From contig BRXU01000055.1 in NCBI GenBank assembly GCA_030267565.1, positions 217,501-281,500 on the forward strand: a stretch of DNA of 64,000 nt, in the 5' to 3' direction. Position numbers and translations under genes: made by a program. The notes below the pieces were generated by a model. That model was given only the letters and a program-made list of their open reading frames with translations. It was not told where the DNA came from and ran no database searches. The DNA is from Pleodorina starrii (taxonomy: Eukaryota; Chlorophyta; Chlorophyceae; Chlamydomonadales; Volvocaceae). This document shows positions 23,747 to 34,049 of this stretch, piece after piece. The first letter of the stretch is position 1. Each line of letters starts with the position of its first letter.

Positions 23747-25921
23747 CTACCTCCGCTGCTGTGGCCTCGACTGTTGGCGCTGCCGCTGCTGGGACCGCGG
23801 ATCCCACTCACCCTGCCCCGCCTGCTTCGGCTGCCCCTGCTCCTGCTCGTCCGGCGTCACCCGCTGCTGCCGCTGCTGGCGGCCCGACTCCACGGCAGCA
23901 GCCGGCGCCGACGGACGCGATGCCGAGGCCGACTGTGGGGAGCTGCCAGCGCTTCCGACAGCTCCATCGCCGCCGCCTGCTGCTCCCGATCCGGGCCCTG
24001 TCCGGCTGCCTGCCCCCGCCCCCGCTCCCGGCCCCGCCAGCGCCCCGCTGCGCACCAGCTGCCAGGCCAGCAGCCCGTCCTCCATTTCGATAGCGGCGTC
24101 TAGAGCGGCACTCAGCTGCTTGCGAGCCTGGAGGAAGGGGAGGGGGAGGGGAAGCAGCCGCGGCGGCAAGGGGTTGGAGCGGACATGCGGAGGGCGGTCA
24201 GCTGGGTTGAGGCGGGGAGGGGCAACGGGCCGGACAGCCCTACGCCGCGGCAGTGCCGATGCAGACCCCAGATTCGATGTTGGCAATCGCCCATCCAAAC
24301 CATGCTGAATACGGTAGCCCTTCCTGGCCTCCCTCCCTCCCTCGGCCCCTTCCAGTGCAAAGCGCCGATAAGCCCTTTCCTCGGAGCCCACCATTACCTG
24401 CTGCTGCTGCGCCCGCGCCGCTTCCTGCAGCTCCCGCCGCGCCGCCGCCAGCGGACTGACGCCGCTCGCCCCCGCCCCCGCCTCCGCCCCAGATGCCGCA
24501 GTGGGCCCCAGCTCCAGCGCCGCCTGCCGCTCCGCCACCCGGCGACGAATGACCTCCACCATGTTCCAAGACTGGGAAAGACGGGACGCGACAAGACCAG
24601 GCACGGCCAGGGCTTAGGGTTTCACGACTCAACAGCGGATATGCGGCTGAATGAGAGAATTGAGACGAAACGATGGCCGGCATGTCAAACGGGTGCCGGG
24701 TGCATGGAGCCGGCGTGTCAGCCGGGCGGGTAGGGGAAGCCGCACCTTTGCTGGTCAGTCATTGGGGGGTGGCCACCGAACTGACCGCATACGCGCATGG
24801 CTAGCGCGTCGCGCAGCCTGCGATATCTGGGCTGGTGCTTTGGACGGACTCCGTCACGGGAGGGAGGGGTCCACACCCTGAGCCCCCATTAACCAACTAT
24901 AGGCCATAGGCTTGATGCGCACACCCCAAATCCGCACCCGTACCTCGCACCCCTCCCGCACCGCACCGCACCCCTCCTGCACCGCACCGCACCCCTCCCG
25001 CACCGCACCGCACCGCAGCCCCACCTTGAGCTGCGTGACGTGCCTCAGCGGCTTCCCCGCCTCCTGCTCCGCCTTGATCCTCAGCGCCCCCCGGATCTGA
25101 GCCACGTGGGACATGGGCAGCCCCACGTGCGCCGCCACCAGCGCCGGCACGTCGTACAGCTCCGCCACCGCATCCGTGATAAGGCCCAGCTCGTGGTGGT
25201 AGCACATCAGGATGCCCGAGGGCAGCCGCTGCCGAGCCGCCTCCATCTGCCGGGGGTACATGAGCACCGGCTGGGAGGCCTTGCTGACGTTCTTGACGGA
25301 CAGCGGCAGCAGGCCCAACGCAGGAGCCAGCTGCGCAGAGAGCGGCAGCTGCTGCTGAGGCCCCTCGCCGCTGCTGCTGGTGGTGCTGGTGGTGGTGGGC
25401 CGCATGCTGAACATGTCGGTGCGGAGGTGCAGGCGGATGCGACGGTGCGGAAACAGCGCCACGTCGTACATGTCCTCGGGCTCCGGCTGGTCCGGCGTCC
25501 ACACGAAGTCGTACGGTCGCAGCCGGTCCCGGCGCTGCACCAGCTCGAAGCCGTCCACAATGCCCAGGTTGCGGACCACCTTGGCGAGGTCGATGGCGAG
25601 GCGGGTGGGGCGCACCAGGCAGAAGGGCAGCCCGTTGACGACATCGCGCTTGAGTGAGCCGAAGAAGACGCAGCTGTTGTTGAAGAAGTTGGGGTACTGC
25701 GACATCGCGGCAGCCTTCATGGGCAGCAGCTCCCATGGCTGCATGCGCTGGTTGGGCAGGATGTAGGTGGGCACATCGCGCCGCGGCAGCTGCACCACCA
25801 CGCTCTTGTCGCTGAGGCGCTCCGCGGGGAAGGCGCTGCGCAGAATGCTCGCCGCGCGGCCGAGAGTGGATGTCGTCTGTTGCATCTTGCAAATCAGAGG
25901 GTCAATCAGCGGTGCAGCCAT
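23747..25921 (-). CDS. Probable mitochondrial small-subunit ribosomal protein uS8
   Basis: Component of the mitochondrial small ribosomal subunit, by family resemblance. Three exons on the minus strand: 25921-25025, 24571-24398 and 24127-23747, all in phase 0; 483 residues. The start at 25921 has a good context (AACCATGGCT). The N-terminus (DPLICKMQQTTSTLGRAASI) resembles the first helix of S8. The block around LAIDLAKVVRNLGIVDGFEL fits the S8 segment that ends in GFI..F. The stretch from LSVKNVSKASQPVLMYPRQM to SGILMCYHHELGLITDAVAE fits the C-terminal half (VSRPG..., GI.ILST..G.MTD). It has a Ser/Thr/Gln insertion and about 180 extra C-terminal residues, partly helical (RRRVAERQAALE, ARKQLSAALDAAIEMEDG) and then Gln/Ser/Gly-rich. 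Cleavable targeting is not obvious. The family call rests on pattern, not alignment. Confidence 0.6.
24946..25016. repeat. 21-bp tandem repeat in intron 1 of the uS8 gene
   Basis: About three copies of a unit starting CGCACCCCTCC. The period (21) is divisible by three, and the intron is open in the uS8 frame, so a retained intron would be translated into a short Cys/Gly/Ala/Val/Arg/Glu repeat before the stop near 24854. Confidence 0.75.
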
Positions 25922-26368
25922 GGTTGCTGGTGTAAGAAGGGGCAACCGTTTGATGCAGCCGATGGCACTGGCCCCGTATGCCGTCAAGAACCTTCAGTAA
26001 GCTGATATCAACATCGATACATCAGTTATCGAAGCCGCTGTTTTCCGGCAAACGGCGCCGCAGGCTACGCAAAATTTCGCCGCTTTATGAATCGTGCCGC
26101 TGATGCCGACACGCACAGTTTGCAAGTGTCACAGTGATCATCAGTGCACTTTGGGTAACAAGGCGCGATGAGGTCATGAGGAGCATGAAGGTCTAGGCGT
26201 GCAGGACAGCGGTACACCAACACATGCGCCCGCGTATTACACAGCCCAAGCTTCTTTAGCAGATTATAGCACACAATTAATTACGAACTGATAAACCATC
26301 AACAACGTAAACTTGCAAGAGCTGCTAACAATTTCGCTTCCGATAGCGGCTTCCGATACGCTAAGCTT
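25922..26368. promoter_or_regulatory. Divergent promoter region (uS8 gene / fumarate reductase gene)
   Basis: 447 bp separate the two start codons, which face away from each other. It is less GC-rich than the genes. No defined element is claimed. Confidence 0.4.
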
Positions 26369-29300
26369 ATGCGTCGGGTGTCGAGCTCGCAGCAGAATAG
26401 GAGCATAACCATCGGCACCGAACCTTGCATGCAAAGGCAACAAGGCCGTGGGAGTCCGTCACCGCGCGCAACATCCCACGCACATCGCGCCCGTCCCTGG
26501 CTCCTCGTGCTGCTCGCGTCCCTGTGTGGCTTCGGCTTCCTCATCGGCCTCTGGTCCTGGCTTCCACCGAGCACCCTTCTGGGCGTCACAGCTCAGGCAC
26601 AGCAGGCACAGCAGCGCGCACAGGCGCACCGCAGCGCTCAGCAAGCTGCAGCAACAGGCTCTGACTTCGGTAAAACAGTGCTACGCGACAGCGGCTCGGA
26701 AGCCTCCCAGTCCGCCGCGGGCGTCCACTCCGTGGCAGCCGGCTCCTCGCTCGTTAGGCAGGCTCAGCAGCAGCTGCAGCAGCAGAAGCAACAACGGCAG
26801 CACGACCTGCACACTTCCGGACGCGGCAGCTTTCGCGGCGGAGCCGGCAGCAGCAGCAGCAGCAGCAGCAGCAGAGGTGACGCCATGTCTTCTCATCCTC
26901 ATCATCATCAGCAGCAAGCCGGTGCCGACTCCGCTCCAGCCGTGCCGCCGCCCTCCGCTCAGGTGGTGGTGGTGGGGGGCGGACTGGCGGGGCTGGTGGC
27001 GGCGCTGCAGGCCGCCGAGTGCCTGGAGGCAGCGGCGGCGGCCAACCACACCGCCGCCTCCCCCGGCCCCTCCCTCGCCTCCCCCGGCTGCCTGCCCACC
27101 CTGTGCGGCGGCGGGTCGGTCTCCTCGCTCGCTGCCTCTGCTCCCTCCTACTCCGTGGATGTGCTGCTGGTTGAGAAGATGCCCAGCCTGGGGGGCAACA
27201 GCGCCAAGGCCTCCTCGGGCATCAACGCGCTCAATCCAGAGGGGGGTGACAGTGAGGAGCTGTTCCGGGGGGATGTGACGACCTCGGGGGGTGGGGGCAG
27301 CAGGTCGGAGCTGGTGGAGCGACTGGTGGTGAGCGCCGGGGGGGAGGGGTAGGGGGGCCGGGAAGGGGGGGCCGGGGAGGTGGGGGGCCGGTAGGGATGG
27401 GGCCGGGAGGGGTAGGAGGAGAAGGGAAGGTGATAGAAAGCATGACCAGCAGCGAACGAACCGAGGCGACGAGGGGAGAGGAGGGGAAAGAAGGACGATG
27501 CCGCAGCGAAGAGGAGGAGGGGGTGTTGCGGCTGGAGCTCCATCTTGGACAAGGCGGACATGGAAGGCCAGGGGGAGAGGTCAGAGGGCCCCGGGGCATG
27601 GCCAACCCTGCGGTGCAACGCACGGCCCCTGTATTAGGACAATGGCCCGGTGACGTGTCGGCTGGCCAGCGGGGAACGGAACGAGGAGGCGTTGCAATGC
27701 TGCGCTATGCTGCGCCGCTCGACCGTCGGTCAGGTCGGCAGTCGGCACACAGCGAATGACGATCGGCTCATTCCGGCAGGCAAGGCAGTCACGGGCCATG
27801 TACCGGTAAGCTGACATCGCCCCGCTCCCTCCCTTCCGCCCTGCCGCCCTCGCTTTGAGCCCCGCAGCGCAACAGCACCGCTGCACTGTCCTTCCTGGCG
27901 GCTCACGGTGCTTCCCTGACTGGGGTCACCCGGCTGGGGGGCCACTCGGTGTCCCGGACCCGCACCGTGTCGGGAGGGGCCAACGTGGGCTGGGTGCTGA
28001 TGAGTGCACTGATGGAGGCGGTCAAGAAGCAACACAGGATCAAGGTGCGGTGGAGTGGAGTGGAGTGCGGGGAGGGGAGGGGACAAAAGGGAAGAGGCGG
28101 GGAGTGGGAACGGGAGAGGAGGGGAACGGGAGGCGAGAGGGAGTCAGGGCAGCGGACCGGGAGGCTAGGGTGTGGCGGGGCAATGAGGGCCCGCGTGTGC
28201 ACGTTGACGGTAGGCGGGAGAGCCGCAAGCGGTCAGGGACTGAGGAGTAACCGGCTGCGTATTGCGTCCCTCTGGTCTGCCCCTGCCCCTGCCCCTGCCC
28301 CTGCCCCTGCCCCTGCCCCTGCCCCTGCCCCTGCCCCTGCCCCTGCCCCTGCCCCTGCCCCTGCCCCTGCCCCTGCCCCTGCCCCTGCCCCTGCCCCTGC
28401 CCCTGCCCCTGCCCCTGCCCCTGCCCCTGCCCCTGCCCCTGCCCCTGCCCCTGCCCCTGCCCCTGCCCCTGCCCCTGCCCCTGCCCCTGCCCCTGCCCCT
28501 GCCCCTGCCCCTGCCCCTGCCCCTGCCCCTGCCCCTGCCCCTGCCCCTGCCCCTGCCCCTGCCCCTGCCCCTGCCCCTGCCCCTGCCCCTGCCCCTGCCC
28601 CTGCCCCTGCCCCTGCCCCTGCCCCTGCCCCTGCCCCTGCCCCTGCCCCTGCCCCTGCCCCTGCCCCTGCCCCTGCCCCTGCCCCTGCCCCTGCCCCTGC
28701 CCCTGCCCCTGCCCCTGCCCCTGCCCCTGCCCCTGCCCCTGCCCCTGCCCCTGCCCCTGCCCCTGCCCCTGCCCCTGCCCCTGCCCCTGCCCCTGCCCCT
28801 GCCCCTGCCCCTGCCCCTGCCCCTGCCCCTGCCCCTGCCCCTGCCCCTGCCCCTGCCCCTGCCCCTGCCCCTGCCCCTGCCCCTGCCCCTGCCCCTGCCC
28901 CTGCCCCTGCCCCTGCCCCTGCCCCTGCCCCTGCCCCTGCCCCTGCCCCTGCCCCTGCCCCTGCCCCTGCCCCTGCCCCTGCCCCTGCCCCTGCCCCTGC
29001 CCCTGCCCCTGCCCCTGCCCCTGCCCCTGCCCCTGCCCCTGCCCCTGCCCCTGCCCCTGCCCCTGCCCCTGCCCCTGCCCCTGCCCCTGCCCCGGCCACC
29101 GCCCCTGCCCCTGCCCCTGCCCCTGCCCCTGCCCCTGCCCCTGCCCCTGCCCCTGCCCCTGCCCCTGCCCCTGCCCCTGCCCCTGCCCCTGCCCCTGCCC
29201 CTGCCCCTGCCCCTGCCCCAGCCCCTGCCCCTGCCCCTGCCCCTGCCCCTGCCCCTGCCCCTGCCCCTGCCCCTGCCCCTGCCCCTGCCCCTGCCCCTGC

Positions 29301-32300
29301 CCCTGCCCCTGCCCCTGCCCCTGCCCCTGGCCCTGCCCCTGCCCCTGCCCCTGCCCCTGCCGCTGCCCCTGCCCCTGCCCCTGCCCCTGCCCCTGCCCCT
29401 GCCCCTGCCCCTGCCCCTGCCCCTGCCCCTGCCCCTGCCCCTGCCCCTGCCCCTGCCCCTGCCCCTGCCCCTGCCCCTGCCCCTGCCCCTGCCCCTGCCC
29501 CTGCCTGCCACGCGGGCTTTGCGGTCCGTGCGGCACACGAAGGACCTTGCTCTTGCTACCGTACTACGGTCCTCTCTTGCCCCAAACGACCCGACATTGC
29601 CGTCCGTTGTGAACCAACCCCCCCCCCCGCCTCCCGCGCCCCTCTTCTCTCTCGCCCCCCACCCCCCGGTGCAGGTTCTGGAGGGCTACGCACTGCGCAG
29701 CATCCTCACCGCGGGAGGGGCGGGGGCAGCGGGAGGGGCGGCCGCCGGCAGCTCGGTGACCGGCGTGGAGCTGTCACCGGCAGGCGGCCCGGACAGCTCC
29801 TACCCCGTCACCACCGCCCCCGCCTCCTCGGGGGCTTCGGCTGACACCGCCGCCGCCACCGCTGCCGCCCCGTCCCGGTTCCGTGTGGCCAGTGGGGCGG
29901 TGGTTTTGGCGACTGGGGGCTTCGCAGCCAACAAGGCCCTGCTAAAGGTGAGGTGTGGGGCACAGGGGGCGGCGAGAAGCGTTGTGGGATGGGACTGCCG
30001 CCTCCCTGGAGGGGAGGGGAGGGGCGGGGCAGGGGGAGGAGGATGGAGGTTGCTCGTACCTGAGTTGGTTTTGCAAGAGCTGCCACACCGACCCCCCACG
30101 TCCCGGCCCCCCGCCTCTGCCTCTGTCCCTCCCTCCGCTGCGGGACATCCCCCCGCAGACCGTCGCCCCCGAGGCTGCCGACCTGGCCACCACCAACGGC
30201 CCCTGGGCCCGCGGGGAGAGTCTGGATCTGGCGGCGGCTGCGGGGGCGGCGCTGGTGGGGCTGCAGGATGTGCAGGTACACCCCACAGGATTCGTGGACC
30301 CCAAGGACCCCGGGGCGGGCACCAAGGTGGGGGTGCCGGGCGAATGCGAGGGGCTGGGGGCAGTGTGGGGGCACCGGCAACACCGGTTTAGCGCTGGCGC
30401 CACCACGTGCCACGTGCCACGTGCCGCACTTGCTGTGTGCGCGACTCGCTCGGTCAGGACTGAGGCTCGGAGCCTGTTGCTGCTGCACCGGAAGGGAGGG
30501 GAAGGGAAGGGGATGTGGTCTCCTCCTTGGTCGCGTTTTGGATGATGGACGAGACCCCAAGAGACTGCCTCGTCTGCCTGAAAGGTGGCCACCGAAGCGC
30601 ACAGCATGGGGACTTCACCCCCGCCCCGCTGCCTCCTTATCACCCCCGCCTCTCCCCTGCCTCTGCCCTCCCTCCCCGCAGTTCCTGGCTCCGGAGAAGC
30701 TGAGGGGGGTGGGCGGCCTGCTGCTTGACCTGGAGGTGAGTACGAGAGGGCAAGTAGGGATACGGCAAAGGCGGGTCGGGGTTAATTGCTCCTCCAATTC
30801 ATCATCATCGTCATCATCATCATCATCAGCCTCGAGGAGGGTGCGCGAGGGTCAGCGCTGTGGGCGGGCAGCGGCCCCGGCACGAGGAGGCGAAACTCGG
30901 GGGCAGGGGGCACCCCCTGGTGCCACCACCTCCCTGGTCCCACCCTCCTCCCGGGGTGGAGCGCCGTCCCACATCGCGCGCCGCCCTTCCGGGCGCCCTA
31001 GCGTACCAGCCCGACCCAATTCCGACGGCCGACCACCAACACTCATCGTCCTCAGGGCTCCCGCTTCGTGGACGAGCTGGCGCGCCGTGATGTGGTCGCT
31101 GGCGCCATGATGGGGCTGCCGGGCCGGGTGGGCTGGATGCTGCTGGGGAGGGACGCGGGGACGGAGTACGGGGCGGGCGCGCTGGAGTTTTACTGCAAGC
31201 GGGGCCTTATGGTTAAGGTAAGGGTGAGGGCGTGTGCGGGGACGGGGATGGAATTGGGGAATGGGAGAAATATCTGTTTCGTTGAGACGTATGAGGACGG
31301 GGGTTAGCCGCTTAGCCTCCCTCGCCGCCCCCCTGGGTGATTCAGGCTCCTGATCTGGTCGCCGCGTATCGGACATCCCCCGTTGCAGGCTGCACCCCAT
31401 CTATCTATCCCCCGTTTCCCGCACAGGAGCTCTCGCCCTTCGTGACCTACGTGACCACATGTGACGGGTTTGCACTCCCCGCCCCGCCCCGCCCCGCGCT
31501 GGCCCCAAATACCCTCAGGCGGAGACCTTGTCCGCGGCTGCTGCGGCGATGGGTGTCCCGGAGGCCCGTCTGCGGCAGCAGCTGAGCGACTACTCGGAGC
31601 GCGCGGCCAGGCTGGCGGCCGGCGAGGGCTACCCGGCTGACCCGTTCGGCAAGCGGGTGTTCCCCCACCCCCCGGATCCCGACCAGCAGTTGCCGCTGTA
31701 CCTGGCTCAAGTCACCCCCGTGGTGGGTAACTGGGTAGCTGGGCAGCTGTGTGAGGAGCTGGGGAGCTGGGCTGGGGGCTGGGCCACTTGATAACGGAGC
31801 AGCTTCTGGAGCGCTGCTCTGCGGCTGGGTAACGGGATGCAGCAGTGCATGCCGTTTTGACTTGAATGGCATGCGGGGCGATGTCGTCGTTTGTCACGCA
31901 ACCCCCGCTCCCCCTCCCCTCCCCTCCCCCCACTTTGCTCTTTCCCCCTTCACCTCTTTCCGTGGCCTATCCGTGGATGACCCCTCCAGGTGCACTACAC
32001 AATGGGCGGGGTGGCCATCAATGAGAGGGCCGAGGTGCTGATGGCGGGACCCGGAGGGGGCCCGGATGGTTCCGGAGCCGTCATCAAAGGGCTGTACGCG
32101 GCGGGGGAGGTCAGCGGCGGGTGAGTGACAGCACAGGCACCCGCCACCCGGTACCCGCCAGCCGCCCTGCTGGGGCTCTTAAGGGGACTTGACTTGACTT
32201 GGGGAGAGGAGAGGAGGGGTGCTGCGAAGCGGGGGCGGTGTGGCGCAAGCGTGCATCCGGGTGTCCGTGCGTCGCAGCGGACATTACGTTGCAGCTCTCC

Positions 32301-32787
32301 GAATGACAACTCATGCTCCGGTCAGCTGTCACCGGTGCCGCCACCGGCTGCAGTGCTGCGGTCGTCATCAAACGCTTACAACGGGCCTGCACCTGCATCC
32401 CCTGTCTGTATACTGAGTGTGACACTCGCGTACGCACACGCGCACGCAAGGAGTATTGATTGTACCCGGTGGCTTCTCACTACGGTGCGTGTCTGGTCGC
32501 CCGCCCCCTCGCCCGCCACTCCGTACAGCGCCACGGCGCGTCGCCCTTCCCCCTCCGCCGGGTTGCTGCACTTCCCCGTTCGGACCCATTCTTGTTGGAA
32601 CCTCTGTTCCCATTCGTCCTCGTATCCATCCCGCACCGTTAAGCACTGCGCCATAACTCGGCTTCCCGGCCCGTTGGCGCCCCGCAGGCTCCACGGTCGC
32701 AACCGGCTGGGTGGCAACTCGCTGCTGGAGTGCGCCGTGTTCGGCCGCATCGCCGGGGCACAGGCGGCGAGCTGCAGCGCCCGCTGA
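26369..32787 (+). CDS. Membrane-anchored fumarate reductase-like FAD flavoprotein
   Basis: Soluble-type fumarate reductase family (yeast Osm1/Frd1, Shewanella flavocytochrome c), expected to reduce fumarate to succinate with FAD. Nine exons: 26369-27328, 27868-28044, 29675-29947, 30159-30326, 30682-30735, 31056-31217, 31519-31722, 31990-32120 and 32688-32787; 742 residues. After a basic N-terminus, residues about 43-66 form one membrane segment (WLLVLLASLCGFGFLIGLW), which suggests a signal anchor; a Gln/Ser-rich linker follows. The FAD Rossmann motif VVVVGGGLAGL starts at about 198. Active-site blocks are present: GGHS (H346), GSRFVDELARRD (545-556), PVVHYTMGG (H668) and HGRNRLGGNSLLE (R716). 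No heme-binding CXXCH or FMN domain was seen. The protein could face the ER lumen, as Osm1 does. The first 190 residues are outside the conserved core. Confidence 0.88.
28280..29503. repeat. CCCCTG hexanucleotide array, about 204 units, in intron 2
   Basis: It fills 1,224 bp of the 1,630-bp intron 28045-29674. The first 135 units or so (to about 29091) are perfect. The few interruptions lie at 29092-29100, 29220, 29330 and 29362. The opposite strand reads (CAGGGG)n, which could form G-quadruplexes. All long ORFs across it are dipeptide repeats (AP, LP, GQ, GR, AG) and are not genes. Confidence 0.97.
30798..30829. repeat. TCA trinucleotide microsatellite in intron 5 of the fumarate reductase gene
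   Basis: A run of about ten TCA units with one TCG interruption. Confidence 0.8.
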
Positions 32788-34049
32788 GCTGAACGAGCGC
32801 GGACGGCGGCCGCTGGAGCAGCTGAGCAGCCTGAGCCCCGTCAGAGCAGAGCAAGGGCAGCCGGGCTGTTATGCGGGTGGGTGATTCCCAAGCTCTACAG
32901 CTGCGGCTTACGCTCAAACAAGCTGGTTTATGGGTTTCGCCGCAACTGCGTCGACCTGAATGTGCGCCACGAGCACACACACACACACACAAGCAGCGCT
33001 TGGGCCCATCTCACATGCTGGGGTGTGTGTGGGTAGGACCGCTGAACGTGGTCAGTCGCCCTTTGGTCAGCGGGGAAGAGGTGTGCTGCAGCGCCGGGGC
33101 AGTTGCAGGGTCCGCATTTGGTGATGTAGTTAGTGAGTTTCATGGTTCACTGGGGGCAAGGCACGCAAGGCAGGCGCACGCTGGCCCATGAGATGTGTGT
33201 TGCGTGCGTCATTGATGGCACATCTGGGTCGACATCGCCCCCCAGGTCTTCAGTGCCCCTTGGCATCTGTCAGCCGTCGAGCGGTTGGTGAATGGTTGGT
33301 TGGAAAAAGCGTCAGGCTTGGGAGGAACTTTTAATTTTTGCTTGGGCTTGGCCGTAAGTTGTGCTCCACCGTGACACGCCTGCACTGCTGCAAATATCCC
33401 GGTGGCGTGCGAACGGCATGCCGTTGCGTGCCTAATTGTTGTGCTCTTCGTAGCGTACTAGCCGCTCGAGCGCTGCTGTGGCGATTTGAAGGTTTCGGAC
33501 TGTAGCGACACATGGAGCTAGGTGGGCTCTTCTGTCGTACAGCGATTTTGGTTCCGGCCCACTTTCCATGTACCCGAGTGAGTGGACTGCGAGACCTTCA
33601 TATGTCAGTTTGTAGAAATGTGTTAAACTAACCTTAGCTTAGGCTACGCATTTAAACAGCAGGTTGTGAAAACAGCTGCCAATTTTGGCTTGTTGACTGA
33701 CGTGCCAACGCCATCACCTTATGGGCGGAGCTGTAGCTGTGTATTCATGCAAATTAATCAATAGGAGAATCTTTACCAGGGAGATTCTGCAGGAGGCGCA
33801 GTAAGCTGTCGAGTCACAGTGAGAACCAAAGCCAGCATAAGCGAACTTGAGGTAAGTAAATGCTTTCAATAAACTTAGGGTTGTGTACCCCTGGTACTTA
33901 TCCAATTCGCCACAATCGTGGACCGCACGTGGAGAGTCAACGTCCCCATGGGGACACTGGATAGTTAAACGGACAGAGCCTCGTCATCTAGTCGCTTTTG
34001 AAGGGGCATCGAGGATTGGTGAACCTCCCGTGATCATGCATCGGGTCTG
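32788..34049. other. Intergenic region, nothing recognised
   Basis: It holds the 3' UTR of the fumarate reductase gene and the upstream region of the B3-like gene. A CA microsatellite lies near 32977-32991. The part from about 33580 to 33900 is relatively AT-rich. No ORF with motifs. Confidence 0.4.

Noticed and set aside
24946..25016. Tandem repeat considered as CRISPR-like
   Set aside because: The units are contiguous with no spacers and lie in a nuclear gene's intron; this is a minisatellite.
27949..30391. Very long ORFs of 450-710 codons on both strands across the CCCCTG array
   Set aside because: They are artefacts of a period-6 repeat with no stop codon and consist of dipeptide repeats. 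The real exons (27868-28044, 29675-29947) flank the array with good splice sites.
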